Assembly: GCF_003057885.1 (NCBI RefSeq)
Contig: NZ_QAGK01000004.1
Coordinates: 124,001-188,000 of the forward strand
Source: Oceaniglobus ichthyenteri
GTDB lineage: Bacteria; Pseudomonadota; Alphaproteobacteria; Rhodobacterales; Rhodobacteraceae
Direction of reading: 5' to 3'
DNA length: 64,000 nucleotides
The notes under the pieces were generated by a model. It ran no database searches. It saw only the letters and a list, made by a program, of their open reading frames with translations, and had not been told where the DNA came from. Positions 9,449 to 16,783 of the stretch are shown here, one piece after another. Numbering within the stretch: position 1 is the stretch's first letter; each line of letters begins with the position of its first letter. Both the position numbers and the translations under genes were made by a program.

Positions 9449-10574
9449 TGCCGATTGAGGTCAACCCATCAACGGTTGACACGGTGCCGGTCAGCGCGCT
9501 CAGCACTTTTGTCCATTGCACATAGGGTGCCTCGGTCACGTACACGGTATCCTGATCGCGAATGGCGAAATCGCGCGCTTCGAACATGCCTGTCGGTGCG
9601 GTCAGATCAAGAACGTAGACCATCCGCTGTGCCCCTTGCAAATCTGACCGGCCCAACACCTGATTGGCAATTTCAGCGGGTTCATTGCGAAACACGAACA
9701 CACCTGTCGGATCGGCGAGAGATGTCGAAAGACCGCCGACCTGGGCAAGCGCCTCAATCGCGCTGATGTTTTGGGATTCGAAAATGACCCGGTTCTGCGT
9801 GCCTGTCGCGCCCAATGCGGTGAAAGACCGTGAATCTTCTTCCACCAGAATCCGATCCCCGCCGCGCAGGGCAATATCAAGCATCGCGTTCTGATACAGA
9901 TCTTCGAACCAGACCTTGCCTTTTTGCCCGCCACGAATCACGGTCACCTGGGCAATTTCGGTCGGGATCACAACGCCGCCCGCCCGGGCCAGCATGGCCG
10001 ACAGGGTGCGCGTGGGCCGCTCAATCGCATAAACCCCTTGCGCGCCAACGCCGCCCGTCACGCTGACGGTGGTGCCATCGCCCGCCAACCGGCGCACCTG
10101 AACCTGTGGATCGGGGGTCTGACTGTCAAGCTTTTCGGTAATCAGGCGGCGCACGGTTTCGGGTGAATTGCCCGCGGCTCTGATCCGCCCGGCATAGGGG
10201 ACAAAGATAAATCCGCTGCCGTCGACCTGGACCTCTTCCAATATGGCCGATGGCGCGCCTTCGGGCACCAAAAGACCATCATCGACGTTTTCGAAAATGG
10301 TAAGGCCCAAGGTGTCGCCGGGCGCGATGGTGTCTGATCCGACAATACCGGCCTTCAAAAACCCTTGGGAGAAGCCAAAAGCAGGCACAACCGATGTCGC
10401 GCGCGTGACCCGTTGGTTGACCGTGACGACAAAGGCATCGCCCGAGCGTTGCACCGAGCCTTCGAAAATTTCGCGTTTGCTGGGGCCGGATCGGGGCAAG
10501 CCGCAGCTTGCAACGATAGTCACAAGCGCGGTCAGGGCGACACACTTCGCCCAGCGCGATTTGTTGATGTTCAC
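9441..10574 (-). CDS. polysaccharide export outer-membrane lipoprotein (Wza/KpsD type)
   Basis: The 377-residue product is a periplasmic/outer-membrane polysaccharide export protein. It has a lipoprotein signal with lipobox VAS-C24, then a polysaccharide-export domain (IAPGDTLGLTIFEN near residue 80) and SLBB-like repeats (VSVTGGVGAQGVYAI). GTG is the start, supported by GAGGAG about eight bases upstream. An AT-rich 92-base gap separates it from kpsS. It would form the exit channel for the capsule modified by KpsS and KpsC. Confidence 0.85.
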   Translation of the reverse strand: MNINKSRWAKCVALTALVTIVASCGLPRSGPSKREIFEGSVQRSGDAFVVTVNQRVTRATSVVPAFGFSQGFLKAGIVGSDTIAPGDTLGLTIFENVDDGLLVPEGAPSAILEEVQVDGSGFIFVPYAGRIRAAGNSPETVRRLITEKLDSQTPDPQVQVRRLAGDGTTVSVTGGVGAQGVYAIERPTRTLSAMLARAGGVVIPTEIAQVTVIRGGQKGKVWFEDLYQNAMLDIALRGGDRILVEEDSRSFTALGATGTQNRVIFESQNISAIEALAQVGGLSTSLADPTGVFVFRNEPAEIANQVLGRSDLQGAQRMVYVLDLTAPTGMFEARDFAIRDQDTVYVTEAPYVQWTKVLSALTGTVSTVDGLTSIGSE

Positions 10575-10666
10575 TGCGCGGTCTCCTCGACCTATGTTTC
10601 TGCCTCAAGTTTTTTTATAAATTATCGGTTTTGTGATGGAAAATCTAGGGTTGACTGCACCTGTGG

Positions 10667-11953
10667 CTATTTCACAACGCGCAACTGTTGCCTTGGTGCC
10701 GCTGTGCCACGGATCAGGGCATCATACGGATCATCAGGGGCCAGCATCATATCGACCACCTGGCGCAACAGTTGGCGCCGTCCCGAGGTTGAATAAAACC
10801 CGCCCGCCACCTGACTTGTTTCCAAGAGATAGTGCCGATATTCGCGATAGGCGCGGCTGTCGGGGCGCGTCGGCTGGGCGAAAAATTCGGCAATCGGCTG
10901 CGTGCTGACAAATTCGGGCTTGGCATAAACAGCATCGCCAAACACCTTTAGTGGCAGGCCGCGCCACAACACTTGTTGTGCTGCGGTGGAATTGACCGTC
11001 ACCGCGCTGCGCGCATGGTCAAGAAGCTGTGCCAGTTTGCCGCCGCGCACATAATGAACCCGGTTTTCCACACCATAGTGATGCGCCAGACGGCGCACAT
11101 CGCGCCGCTGCGGCACGCGCCCATCTTCCAGCGGATGCGCCTTGAACACCAGATGGTGATGACCGGGCGCGCCCATAGCAAAACCCTTGATCACGGTTTC
11201 CAGAAAATCGACCGTTGACTTGAACGGCGAATGGTTTTGAAAATTGCTGTCATGTTCCAGTTGCAGCAGCGCCAAATGATACGGAAACCCGCCGCCGCGA
11301 ATTTTCAGCGTGGCCAGAACGCGGTCGGCCCATAACAGCGGCATCAGGGTCAGTCGTTTGATATAAAGCCGAAATTCTTGCGTGACCGTTTGTGCGCGGT
11401 GGGGGCGAAACCCCGAATACCGCCGGTTGGCCAGCATCACGAACGCATGATACGCGGCCCCATAAAAAATGTGATGGCGCATATCGCCCCACTGGGCGGG
11501 GGCCTCGGCCTGGTCCAGTTCGGCATTGGCCAGGGCGTTTTGCATATCGCTGATCGAGGTGTTCATCAGAACCGAATTGCCATTCGATCCGCCCCGTTCA
11601 TAAGTCACCCAATAGGGGCGCAGATACCCCTCTTCGAACACGTGAATGCCCAGCCCTAGGGCGCGGGCATGTTCAACCGCCTGGGCGTGAATCGGGCGGG
11701 TATCGCCATATAATACGATGTCGGTGATGGCGTGTTCGCCCACAAGGGCTGCAAAAGTGGCGGGCCATTGATCGGGCGAATCGCAATAGGCGTGATAATG
11801 GGATGGATCGTGCCAAAAGAACTGATCACCGCGATTGAAACCGATGCGCCGTGTTTCTGCGCCTGCCGCCCGCAACATTTTGGAAAGACGCGAGAAAAAT
11901 GGCCCGTGTGGCCCTTGCAGAAACAAGAAACGGCGTTTTTTCGGTTGGGTCAT
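10667..11953 (-). CDS. kpsS: capsular polysaccharide Kdo-transferase KpsS
   Basis: KpsS adds the first Kdo to phosphatidylglycerol in capsule linker synthesis. The visible frame begins RRFLFLQGPHGPFFSRLSKM and includes FEEGYLRPYW and the HPLEDGR segment typical of the family. The chosen ATG at 11953 has AAAGG about ten bases upstream; an in-frame ATG at 11962 and a longer frame to 12007 are also possible. It is the first gene of the kpsS-export-kpsC unit. No kpsE, kpsM or kpsT exporter genes are in the window. Confidence 0.87.
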   Translation of the reverse strand: MTQPKKRRFLFLQGPHGPFFSRLSKMLRAAGAETRRIGFNRGDQFFWHDPSHYHAYCDSPDQWPATFAALVGEHAITDIVLYGDTRPIHAQAVEHARALGLGIHVFEEGYLRPYWVTYERGGSNGNSVLMNTSISDMQNALANAELDQAEAPAQWGDMRHHIFYGAAYHAFVMLANRRYSGFRPHRAQTVTQEFRLYIKRLTLMPLLWADRVLATLKIRGGGFPYHLALLQLEHDSNFQNHSPFKSTVDFLETVIKGFAMGAPGHHHLVFKAHPLEDGRVPQRRDVRRLAHHYGVENRVHYVRGGKLAQLLDHARSAVTVNSTAAQQVLWRGLPLKVFGDAVYAKPEFVSTQPIAEFFAQPTRPDSRAYREYRHYLLETSQVAGGFYSTSGRRQLLRQVVDMMLAPDDPYDALIRGTAAPRQQLRVVK

Positions 11954-12152
11954 ATCAGCCATACCTTTGCCCGAAAGGGGCGGGATTGTTGAACAACCGC
12001 GCAACATTGGCCCGGTTTGCCAAGGATTGCCGCCAAATTCGACACTAAAATGTCAACAGCGGGGCAATAAGGCGTTAAATAGGGCGGGTTTGGGGGTCTT
12101 GCCGTGGGGCGCGTGGCGGAATACCCCTGTGTTCAGGCAAAAGGGGGCGCAT

Positions 12153-12755
12153 ATGTTCACAGGCATCATCACCGATATCGGCCAGGTTCTGGCGGTTGAG
12201 CAAGAGGGCGATTTGCGCGCCCGCATCGCCACCGGATATGATATTTCGGGAATCGACATCGGCGCCTCCATCGCGTGTGATGGTGTGTGTCTGACCGTCG
12301 TTGCCTTGGGCAATACGCCCAAGCCGTGGTTCGATGTTCAGATTTCTGCCGAAACGGTCGGGGCCACGAACATCGCGCGCACGGGCTGGCCGGTTGGGCG
12401 GCGTCTGAATCTTGAGCGGGCGCTGAAAGTGGGGGACGAGCTGGGCGGGCATATCGTGTCGGGCCATGTGGATGGTGTGGCCGAAATCATCGCCATGCAG
12501 GACGAGGGCGACAGCACCCGCGTAACCCTGCGCGCGCCAGAACCGTTGGCGCGGTTCATTGCGCCCAAAGGTTCGGTCGCGCTGAACGGCACATCGCTTA
12601 CCGTGAACGAAGTGAGCGGCGCAGAATTCGGGATCAATTTCATCCCTCACACGAAAATCGCCACCACCTGGGGGGATGCCAAGGTGGGCGATGCCGTGAA
12701 TATCGAAATCGACACGATGGCGCGCTATGTCGCGCGTTTGCAGGAATACGCATAG
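12153..12755 (+). CDS. ribE: riboflavin synthase, alpha subunit
   Basis: This enzyme dismutates two 6,7-dimethyl-8-ribityllumazine molecules to riboflavin. The 200-residue protein begins with the hallmark MFTGIITDIG and contains two similar lumazine-binding halves, with SIACDGVCLTV in the first and SVALNGTSLTVNEV in the second. The start was set at 12153 because it has AAGGGGG close upstream and matches the family N terminus; the frame itself is open further upstream. ribB follows 89 bases later. Confidence 0.96.
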   Translation: MFTGIITDIGQVLAVEQEGDLRARIATGYDISGIDIGASIACDGVCLTVVALGNTPKPWFDVQISAETVGATNIARTGWPVGRRLNLERALKVGDELGGHIVSGHVDGVAEIIAMQDEGDSTRVTLRAPEPLARFIAPKGSVALNGTSLTVNEVSGAEFGINFIPHTKIATTWGDAKVGDAVNIEIDTMARYVARLQEYA

Positions 12756-12844
12756 CAGGTGGGGGCATCGCGCCGCACCGGCGGTTTGACCACTGGCCAA
12801 CGGCGCGCCAACACGCTAAGGCCCCCAAGATCACAGGAGCGCCC

Positions 12845-13948
12845 ATGACCGACCACCATTACAGCGATGCCGTTTCTTCCATCGAAGAGATTCTTGCCGA
12901 TGCCCGCGATGGCAAAATGTTCATTCTGGTCGATCACGAAGACCGCGAAAACGAAGGCGATCTGGTGATCCCCGCCGAAATGGCCACGCCTGAGGCGGTG
13001 AATTTCATGGCCACCCACGGGCGCGGCCTGATCTGTTTGACCCTGCCTGGTGATCGGATTGACGCGCTGGGCCTGCCGTTGATGGCATCGCAAAACTCAT
13101 CGCGCCACGAAACCGCCTTCACCCTCAGCATTGAGGCCCGCGAAGGCGTGACAACCGGGATTTCGGCCCATGACCGGGCGCTGACCATTGCCACGGCGAT
13201 TGACGACAGCAAATCAGCGGCCGATATCGCCACGCCGGGTCATGTGTTTCCGTTGCGCGCGCGCGATGGTGGCGTTTTGGTGCGCGCAGGCCATACCGAA
13301 GCGGCCTGTGACATCGCGCGGCTGGCCGGGCACAAGCCCGCCGGTGTGATTTGTGAGATCATGAATGACGATGGCACCATGGCGCGGCTGCCCGATCTGG
13401 TGGCCTTTGCCCAACGCCACGGCATAAAAATCGGCACGATTTCCGATCTGATTGCCTATCGTCGCCGCAACGATAATCTGGTGCGGATGCGCAGCGAAGA
13501 AATGGTGCAAAGCGAATTTGGCGGCGAATGGCGCATGCAGATATTCTCGGATGAAACCCAGGGTGCGGAACATATCGCGCTGATCAAGGGGGATCTGTCG
13601 GGGGATGCGCCGGTTATGGTGCGGATGCATGCGCTTGATCCGCTTTTGGATATCATCGGGCTGGGTGGCGCAAACCGCAGCCGAGAATTCAGCGATGCGA
13701 TGGAAATGATCGCCGCCGAAGGGCGCGGCGCGCTGGTTTTGCTGCGCGATGTGCATATGAAACTGAGCGCCGAAAACGAAGTATCGCCCCAGACCCTGCG
13801 CCAATACGGATTGGGCGCGCAAATCCTCAGCTCGCTTGGGTTGTCCAAGCTGATCCTGCTGACAAATTCGCCCCAGCCCAAGGTTGTCGGGCTTGAGGCG
13901 TATGGCCTCGAAATCGCAGGCACCCGCAAAATATCGGAGATCGGATAA
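12845..13948 (+). CDS. ribB: DHBP synthase fused to a degenerate GTP cyclohydrolase II-like domain
   Basis: The N-terminal ~205 residues are 3,4-dihydroxy-2-butanone-4-phosphate synthase, with DHEDRENEGDLVI, HGRGLICLTL, SSRHETAFT and RAGHTEAA, which supply the metal and substrate ligands. The C-terminal domain follows the GTP cyclohydrolase II fold but lacks its zinc cysteines: where the family has a Cys-containing HSECLTGD...CDCG motif, this protein reads VRMHALDPLLDIIGLGG. Only the RibB activity can be inferred. It overlaps ribH by one base (TAATG), with AGGAG before its own start. Confidence 0.93.
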   Translation: MTDHHYSDAVSSIEEILADARDGKMFILVDHEDRENEGDLVIPAEMATPEAVNFMATHGRGLICLTLPGDRIDALGLPLMASQNSSRHETAFTLSIEAREGVTTGISAHDRALTIATAIDDSKSAADIATPGHVFPLRARDGGVLVRAGHTEAACDIARLAGHKPAGVICEIMNDDGTMARLPDLVAFAQRHGIKIGTISDLIAYRRRNDNLVRMRSEEMVQSEFGGEWRMQIFSDETQGAEHIALIKGDLSGDAPVMVRMHALDPLLDIIGLGGANRSREFSDAMEMIAAEGRGALVLLRDVHMKLSAENEVSPQTLRQYGLGAQILSSLGLSKLILLTNSPQPKVVGLEAYGLEIAGTRKISEIG

Positions 13949-14484
13949 TGGCCGGCGCGTCACATTATACCCCCCCCATGCCCGCATTTGACAAGCCAGT
14001 GAAACTGTTGATTGTCGTGGCCCCCTATTACAAGGACATCGCCGATGATCTGGTTGCCGGGGCCAAGGCGATGGCCGAAAAGGCTGGTGCAACCTGGGAT
14101 CTGGTCGAAGTGCCGGGCGCGTTGGAAATTCCCACGGCAATCCGCATCGCGCAGCAAACTTCGAATTTTGATGGGTTCGTCGCGCTGGGCTGTGTGATCC
14201 GCGGTGAAACCACCCATTATGACACGGTGTGCAACGACAGTTCCCGCGCCATTACGTTGCTGGGGCTTGATGGATGCTGTATCGGCAACGGCATTCTGAC
14301 CGTTGAAAACCACGCCCAGGCCGCTGTGCGTGCGGGCGAGCAGGACAAGGGCGGCGGTGCGGCGGCGGCGGCATTGCATCTGGTGGCATTGTCGCGCAAA
14401 TGGTCGCGCAGGCCCGAAGGCATCGGATTTCAACCCGGCAGCTACCGCATGGCGGACAACACAGACGGATCAAACATCGCATGA
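13948..14484 (+). CDS. ribH: 6,7-dimethyl-8-ribityllumazine synthase
   Basis: This enzyme condenses the RibB product with the RibD product to give lumazine. The 178-residue protein shows VAPYYKDIADDLVAGA, VPGALEIPTAI, the VIRGETTHYDTVC loop and IGNGILTVEN, matching lumazine synthase including the catalytic His in the THYD segment. It is somewhat longer than the usual ~160 residues because of extra residues at both ends. Start and stop overlap ribB (1 base) and nusB (4 bases), so the three are probably translationally coupled. Confidence 0.96.
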   Translation: MAGASHYTPPMPAFDKPVKLLIVVAPYYKDIADDLVAGAKAMAEKAGATWDLVEVPGALEIPTAIRIAQQTSNFDGFVALGCVIRGETTHYDTVCNDSSRAITLLGLDGCCIGNGILTVENHAQAAVRAGEQDKGGGAAAAALHLVALSRKWSRRPEGIGFQPGSYRMADNTDGSNIA

Positions 14485-14948
14485 CCACGCCGCCAACCAA
14501 ACGTCAGATGAAATCGGCCTCGCGGCTTTATGCGGTGCAGGCGCTGTTTCAGATGGAACATTCCAGCCTGACCATTGACCGGGTGCGCGCCGAATTTGAA
14601 ACCCACCGGTTCGGGGCAATCTATGACGGCGATGAGATGATCGAAGGCGATGTGGATCATTTTCGCCGGGTTCTGGAAGACGCGGTGCATCATCAGGCCA
14701 AGATCGACCAGATGACCGACCGCGCCTTGGTGGCGAAATGGCCGATCGCCCGGATCGACCCCACATTGCGCGCCCTGTTTCGCGCTGCCGGGGCCGAAAT
14801 GATTGGCAAGGACACACCGCCCAAGGTGGCGATCAACGAATATGTCGATATCGCCAAGGCGTTCTTTCCCGAAGGCCGCGAATCCAAATTCGTCAATGGC
14901 GTGCTTGATCACATGGCCCGCGCGGCCCGCCCCGAAGCGTTCAGCTGA
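14481..14948 (+). CDS. nusB: transcription antitermination factor NusB
   Basis: NusB binds boxA RNA with NusE in ribosomal RNA antitermination. The 155-residue protein has the all-helical NusB pattern, with SRLYAVQALFQME near the N terminus, LVAKWPIARIDPTLRALFRAA and the C-terminal NEYVDIAKAFFPEGRESKFVNGVLDHMA. The ATG at 14481 overlaps the ribH stop as ATGA, which fixes the start although the frame is open upstream. ribH-nusB coupling is a common arrangement. Confidence 0.95.
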   Translation: MTTPPTKRQMKSASRLYAVQALFQMEHSSLTIDRVRAEFETHRFGAIYDGDEMIEGDVDHFRRVLEDAVHHQAKIDQMTDRALVAKWPIARIDPTLRALFRAAGAEMIGKDTPPKVAINEYVDIAKAFFPEGRESKFVNGVLDHMARAARPEAFS

Positions 14949-14986
14949 CGCCGGTTTGCCTGTGACATGACAGGCCCGAACTGGCG
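14949..14986 (+). terminator. strong hairpin directly after nusB
   Basis: CGCCGGTT pairs with GAACTGGCG and GCCTGT with ACAGGC around the loop GACATG, giving about 14 paired positions with a small bulge. There is no T run after it, so it may stabilise the 3' end or act as a weak or factor-dependent terminator of the rib-nusB transcript. Confidence 0.5.
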
Positions 14987-15038
14987 CTTGCAGAACGGAC
15001 GCGTCGGATTATATTGATAGGGATAAGGGAGGCGCAAC

Positions 15039-15329
15039 ATGCCCGATATCGCAAAGTTCTATATCAAGAATTGTCTGATCGGTTTTTTCTGGGCCGGCCT
15101 GTTTGTGGCCGCGCTGTTGTGGTTCAACGTCGCGAACCTGTGGGCCTTGGTCGAAAACTCTGACGTTGGTATTCTGGCCACATTATTGTTGTTCTTTTTC
15201 AACGGTATCGTTTTTGCCGGGGCGCAGTGCGGTGTGGCGATCATGTTGATGTCGGAAAAGGATGATCAGGATCCAACCGGCGGTCACGGCGCGGCCGAAC
15301 CCGCATTGGTGCCGATAAGGATCCGCTAA
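15039..15329 (+). CDS. small inner-membrane hypothetical protein
   Basis: I do not recognise a named family. The 96-residue protein has two hydrophobic helices (about residues 12-32 and 43-67) and a polar C-terminal tail rich in Asp, Gly and Pro, so a two-pass inner-membrane protein with cytoplasmic ends is likely. The first helix region contains one Cys and the second another (AQCGV). GGGAGG lies six to ten bases before ATG, a strong ribosome site. It stands alone between the nusB hairpin and the hairpin-rich gap. Confidence 0.65.
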   Translation: MPDIAKFYIKNCLIGFFWAGLFVAALLWFNVANLWALVENSDVGILATLLLFFFNGIVFAGAQCGVAIMLMSEKDDQDPTGGHGAAEPALVPIRIR

Positions 15330-15344
15330 AACGCGCGATACCCG

Positions 15345-15625
15345 ATGGCCTTGACCAGGTTCCTCAAGGTGCCAGGAAAAAGGGGATCAGCGGCCTATTA
15401 TAATAGGCCAGAAGGTGCGACGGGACCGAAACGATCGTCAGGGTGCTAAATCCCGAGAGCCTGTATACACAGGTGGGCGCCAGATAACAGGACCACGATC
15501 CAGCCAGAGCCAGCTCCCTCGGAATTGATTAAGGCCACTGGATTTTGACCCCGGCACGAAAAGCTCAGAACCCGCCGCCCCCTACACATAGGGCGGGGCG
15601 GGGCACACGACAAGCCCCGGTTTTT
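15345..15625 (+). ncRNA. candidate structured non-coding RNA or long leader
   Basis: The 443 bases between the small membrane protein and mmcB hold no convincing gene but several hairpins in one orientation. These are CCTTGA/TCAAGG (15349-15369), a perfect 18-base palindrome centred on 15400/15401, CCTGT/ACAGG (15460-15473), a closing pair CCGAG/CTCGG (15453-15522), CCGCCC/GGGCGG (15575-15596) and then an intrinsic terminator at 15599-15625. The orderly spacing and terminal T run suggest a ~280-base RNA on the plus strand. It matches no RNA family I can name. The 5' end and promoter are not identified. Confidence 0.4.
15599..15625 (+). terminator. rho-independent terminator upstream of mmcB
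   Basis: CGGGGC-acacgacaa-GCCCCG is a 6-bp GC stem with a 9-base loop followed by G and TTTTT. It ends the hairpin-rich stretch and insulates mmcB, whose start is 148 bases further on. Confidence 0.7.
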
Positions 15626-15746
15626 ACTGTTTTAACGATCTGGAATTTGCCCCCTGTTACCAAGGTGGTGTGCGCGCCCGCCACCGGCAAAAGATTGCAG
15701 TGGCCGGGCCGAATCCGATCATTTTCAAGAACAGCGGTTGATTTTT

Positions 15747-15761
15747 GTTTACCTTATGTTC
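15747..15761 (+). promoter_or_regulatory. candidate LexA box upstream of mmcB
   Basis: GTTT-ACCTTAT-GTTC differs by one base from the alphaproteobacterial SOS consensus GTTC-N7-GTTC and ends 11 bases before the mmcB start, where bound LexA would block transcription. In Caulobacter mmcB is a damage-induced gene, which fits. Confidence 0.45.
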
Positions 15762-15772
15762 ACATTCCAACC

Positions 15773-16225
15773 ATGCCAAATGATCTGACCCCACACTCCG
15801 CGCGCCCCGGCCAATTGTTGGCGCGGGGTGTGTGCCGCCATCTGCTCAGCCATGATTTTGTAACCGTCGAAGAATTGACACCGACGCCGGGTTTGCGCGT
15901 TGATGTCATGGCGTTGGGCCCAAAAGGCGAAGTGTGGGTGATAGAGTGCAAATCATCCCGCGCCGATTTTGCCGGAGATCACAAATGGCAGGGATATCTG
16001 GAATGGTGCGACCGGTATTTTTGGGCCGTGGATGAGAATTTTCCAACTGATCTCTTGCCCGATGACACCGGCCTGATCATCGCCGATGGCTATGATGCCG
16101 ATATCATCCGTATGGGGCCGGAAACCAAACTTGCACCGGCGCGGCGCAAGGTGATGGTACAGAAATTCGCCCGTCACGCGGCCTTGCGTTGGCAGATGGC
16201 GCGTGATCCGGGCCTGACGCTTTAG
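15773..16225 (+). CDS. mmcB: MmcB-family DNA repair protein
   Basis: The 150-residue product matches the alphaproteobacterial MmcB family, a restriction-endonuclease-like fold linked to DNA damage tolerance in Caulobacter. The core reads VDVMALGPKGEVWVIECKSS, giving the D...ExK catalytic pattern, then YLEWCDRYFWAVDENFP and LIIADGYDADIIR. The ATG at 15773 was preferred to the longer open frame because upstream codons run through the terminator region and the protein then begins like the family. It converges on the small gene at 16222, sharing four bases. Confidence 0.82.
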   Translation: MPNDLTPHSARPGQLLARGVCRHLLSHDFVTVEELTPTPGLRVDVMALGPKGEVWVIECKSSRADFAGDHKWQGYLEWCDRYFWAVDENFPTDLLPDDTGLIIADGYDADIIRMGPETKLAPARRKVMVQKFARHAALRWQMARDPGLTL

Positions 16226-16419
16226 CGTTTTTTGGTGCCGATTTTCCGGGCCTGGGCCGCGGCGGCGCGTAATTCTTCTGCGATTTCCTCGGCCTCTTCC
16301 GGATCAAAATCGAGCGGCAGATCAATTCCGTCACCTTCGACATAAAGCCGCACCATGCCCGCATCGGTTGGCCCGATTTGCAGGTTTGCCGCGATATCGC
16401 TTTCGCTGTTAATGCCCAT
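16222..16419 (-). CDS. small conserved acidic protein (DUF6324-like)
   Basis: This 65-residue protein (MGINSESDIAANLQIG at the start, then DLPLDFDPEEAEEIAEELR) resembles a short Rhodobacterales family that I tentatively equate with DUF6324. The function is unknown. The C-terminal half is an acidic amphipathic helix ending in a basic IGTKKR tail. The start is set by GGAG seven bases before ATG; the frame is open further upstream without a ribosome site. There is no signal peptide or membrane segment. Confidence 0.65.
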   Translation of the reverse strand: MGINSESDIAANLQIGPTDAGMVRLYVEGDGIDLPLDFDPEEAEEIAEELRAAAAQARKIGTKKR

Positions 16420-16601
16420 GATCATCTCCAATATAGCACGGCTTTGCGTATCGCTTTGGTCTTTGCACCGCAAGGGGCAGGGGGGTGCGCCATCGTGCGG
16501 GATTGCAAAGCGCGCAATCACGGCCAAGGCACCAAGGCTGCAGATTTTTGGTCAAAGGCCCCCTTGCCATCGGGCGACAGGGGCGTTAAGTGAACTCGCG
16601 T

Positions 16602-16678
16602 GCCGCCTTAGCTCAGTTGGTTAGAGCGCTTGATTGTGGATCAAGAGGTCCCTGGTTCGAGACCAGGAGGTGGTACCA
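16602..16678 (+). tRNA. tRNA-His (GTG)
   Basis: A full cloverleaf is present: acceptor GCCGCCT/AGGTGGT (two G-T pairs), D arm GCTC/GAGC, anticodon stem CTTGA/TCAAG with loop TTGTGGA (anticodon GTG at 16636-16638), and T arm CCTGG/CCAGG. The CCA end is encoded. The discriminator is A73 and the base before position 1 is T, so there is no encoded G-1. That is the exceptional histidine tRNA form known from alphaproteobacteria. Confidence 0.96.
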
Positions 16679-16783
16679 TAGCTTTCCCAAGACAGTTACG
16701 CTTTTGAAACCCATGTGTTTCATTATCTGATATGGCATTGGCGCGTTGGTTGCCTGTCAGCCGAAAAGGATCGGATCACGGGC

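Noticed and set aside
12008-12844. FMN riboswitch in front of ribE or ribB
   Set aside because: Neither leader contains the conserved FMN-element blocks; the gaps are short and unstructured in that respect.
13214-14140. 308-codon minus-strand frame opposite ribB/ribH
   Set aside because: Antisense shadow; composition and lack of motifs do not fit a protein.
15345-15560. Cobalamin-riboswitch-like words (GGTTCC, AAAAAGGGGA, GGGTGCTAAATCCC, GGCCACTGG)
   Set aside because: The words occur in a suggestive order, but the spacing is wrong, a 60-base insert separates the second and third, and the CCGCAACTG and AGCCAGGAGACC cores are missing. The downstream gene has no B12 link.
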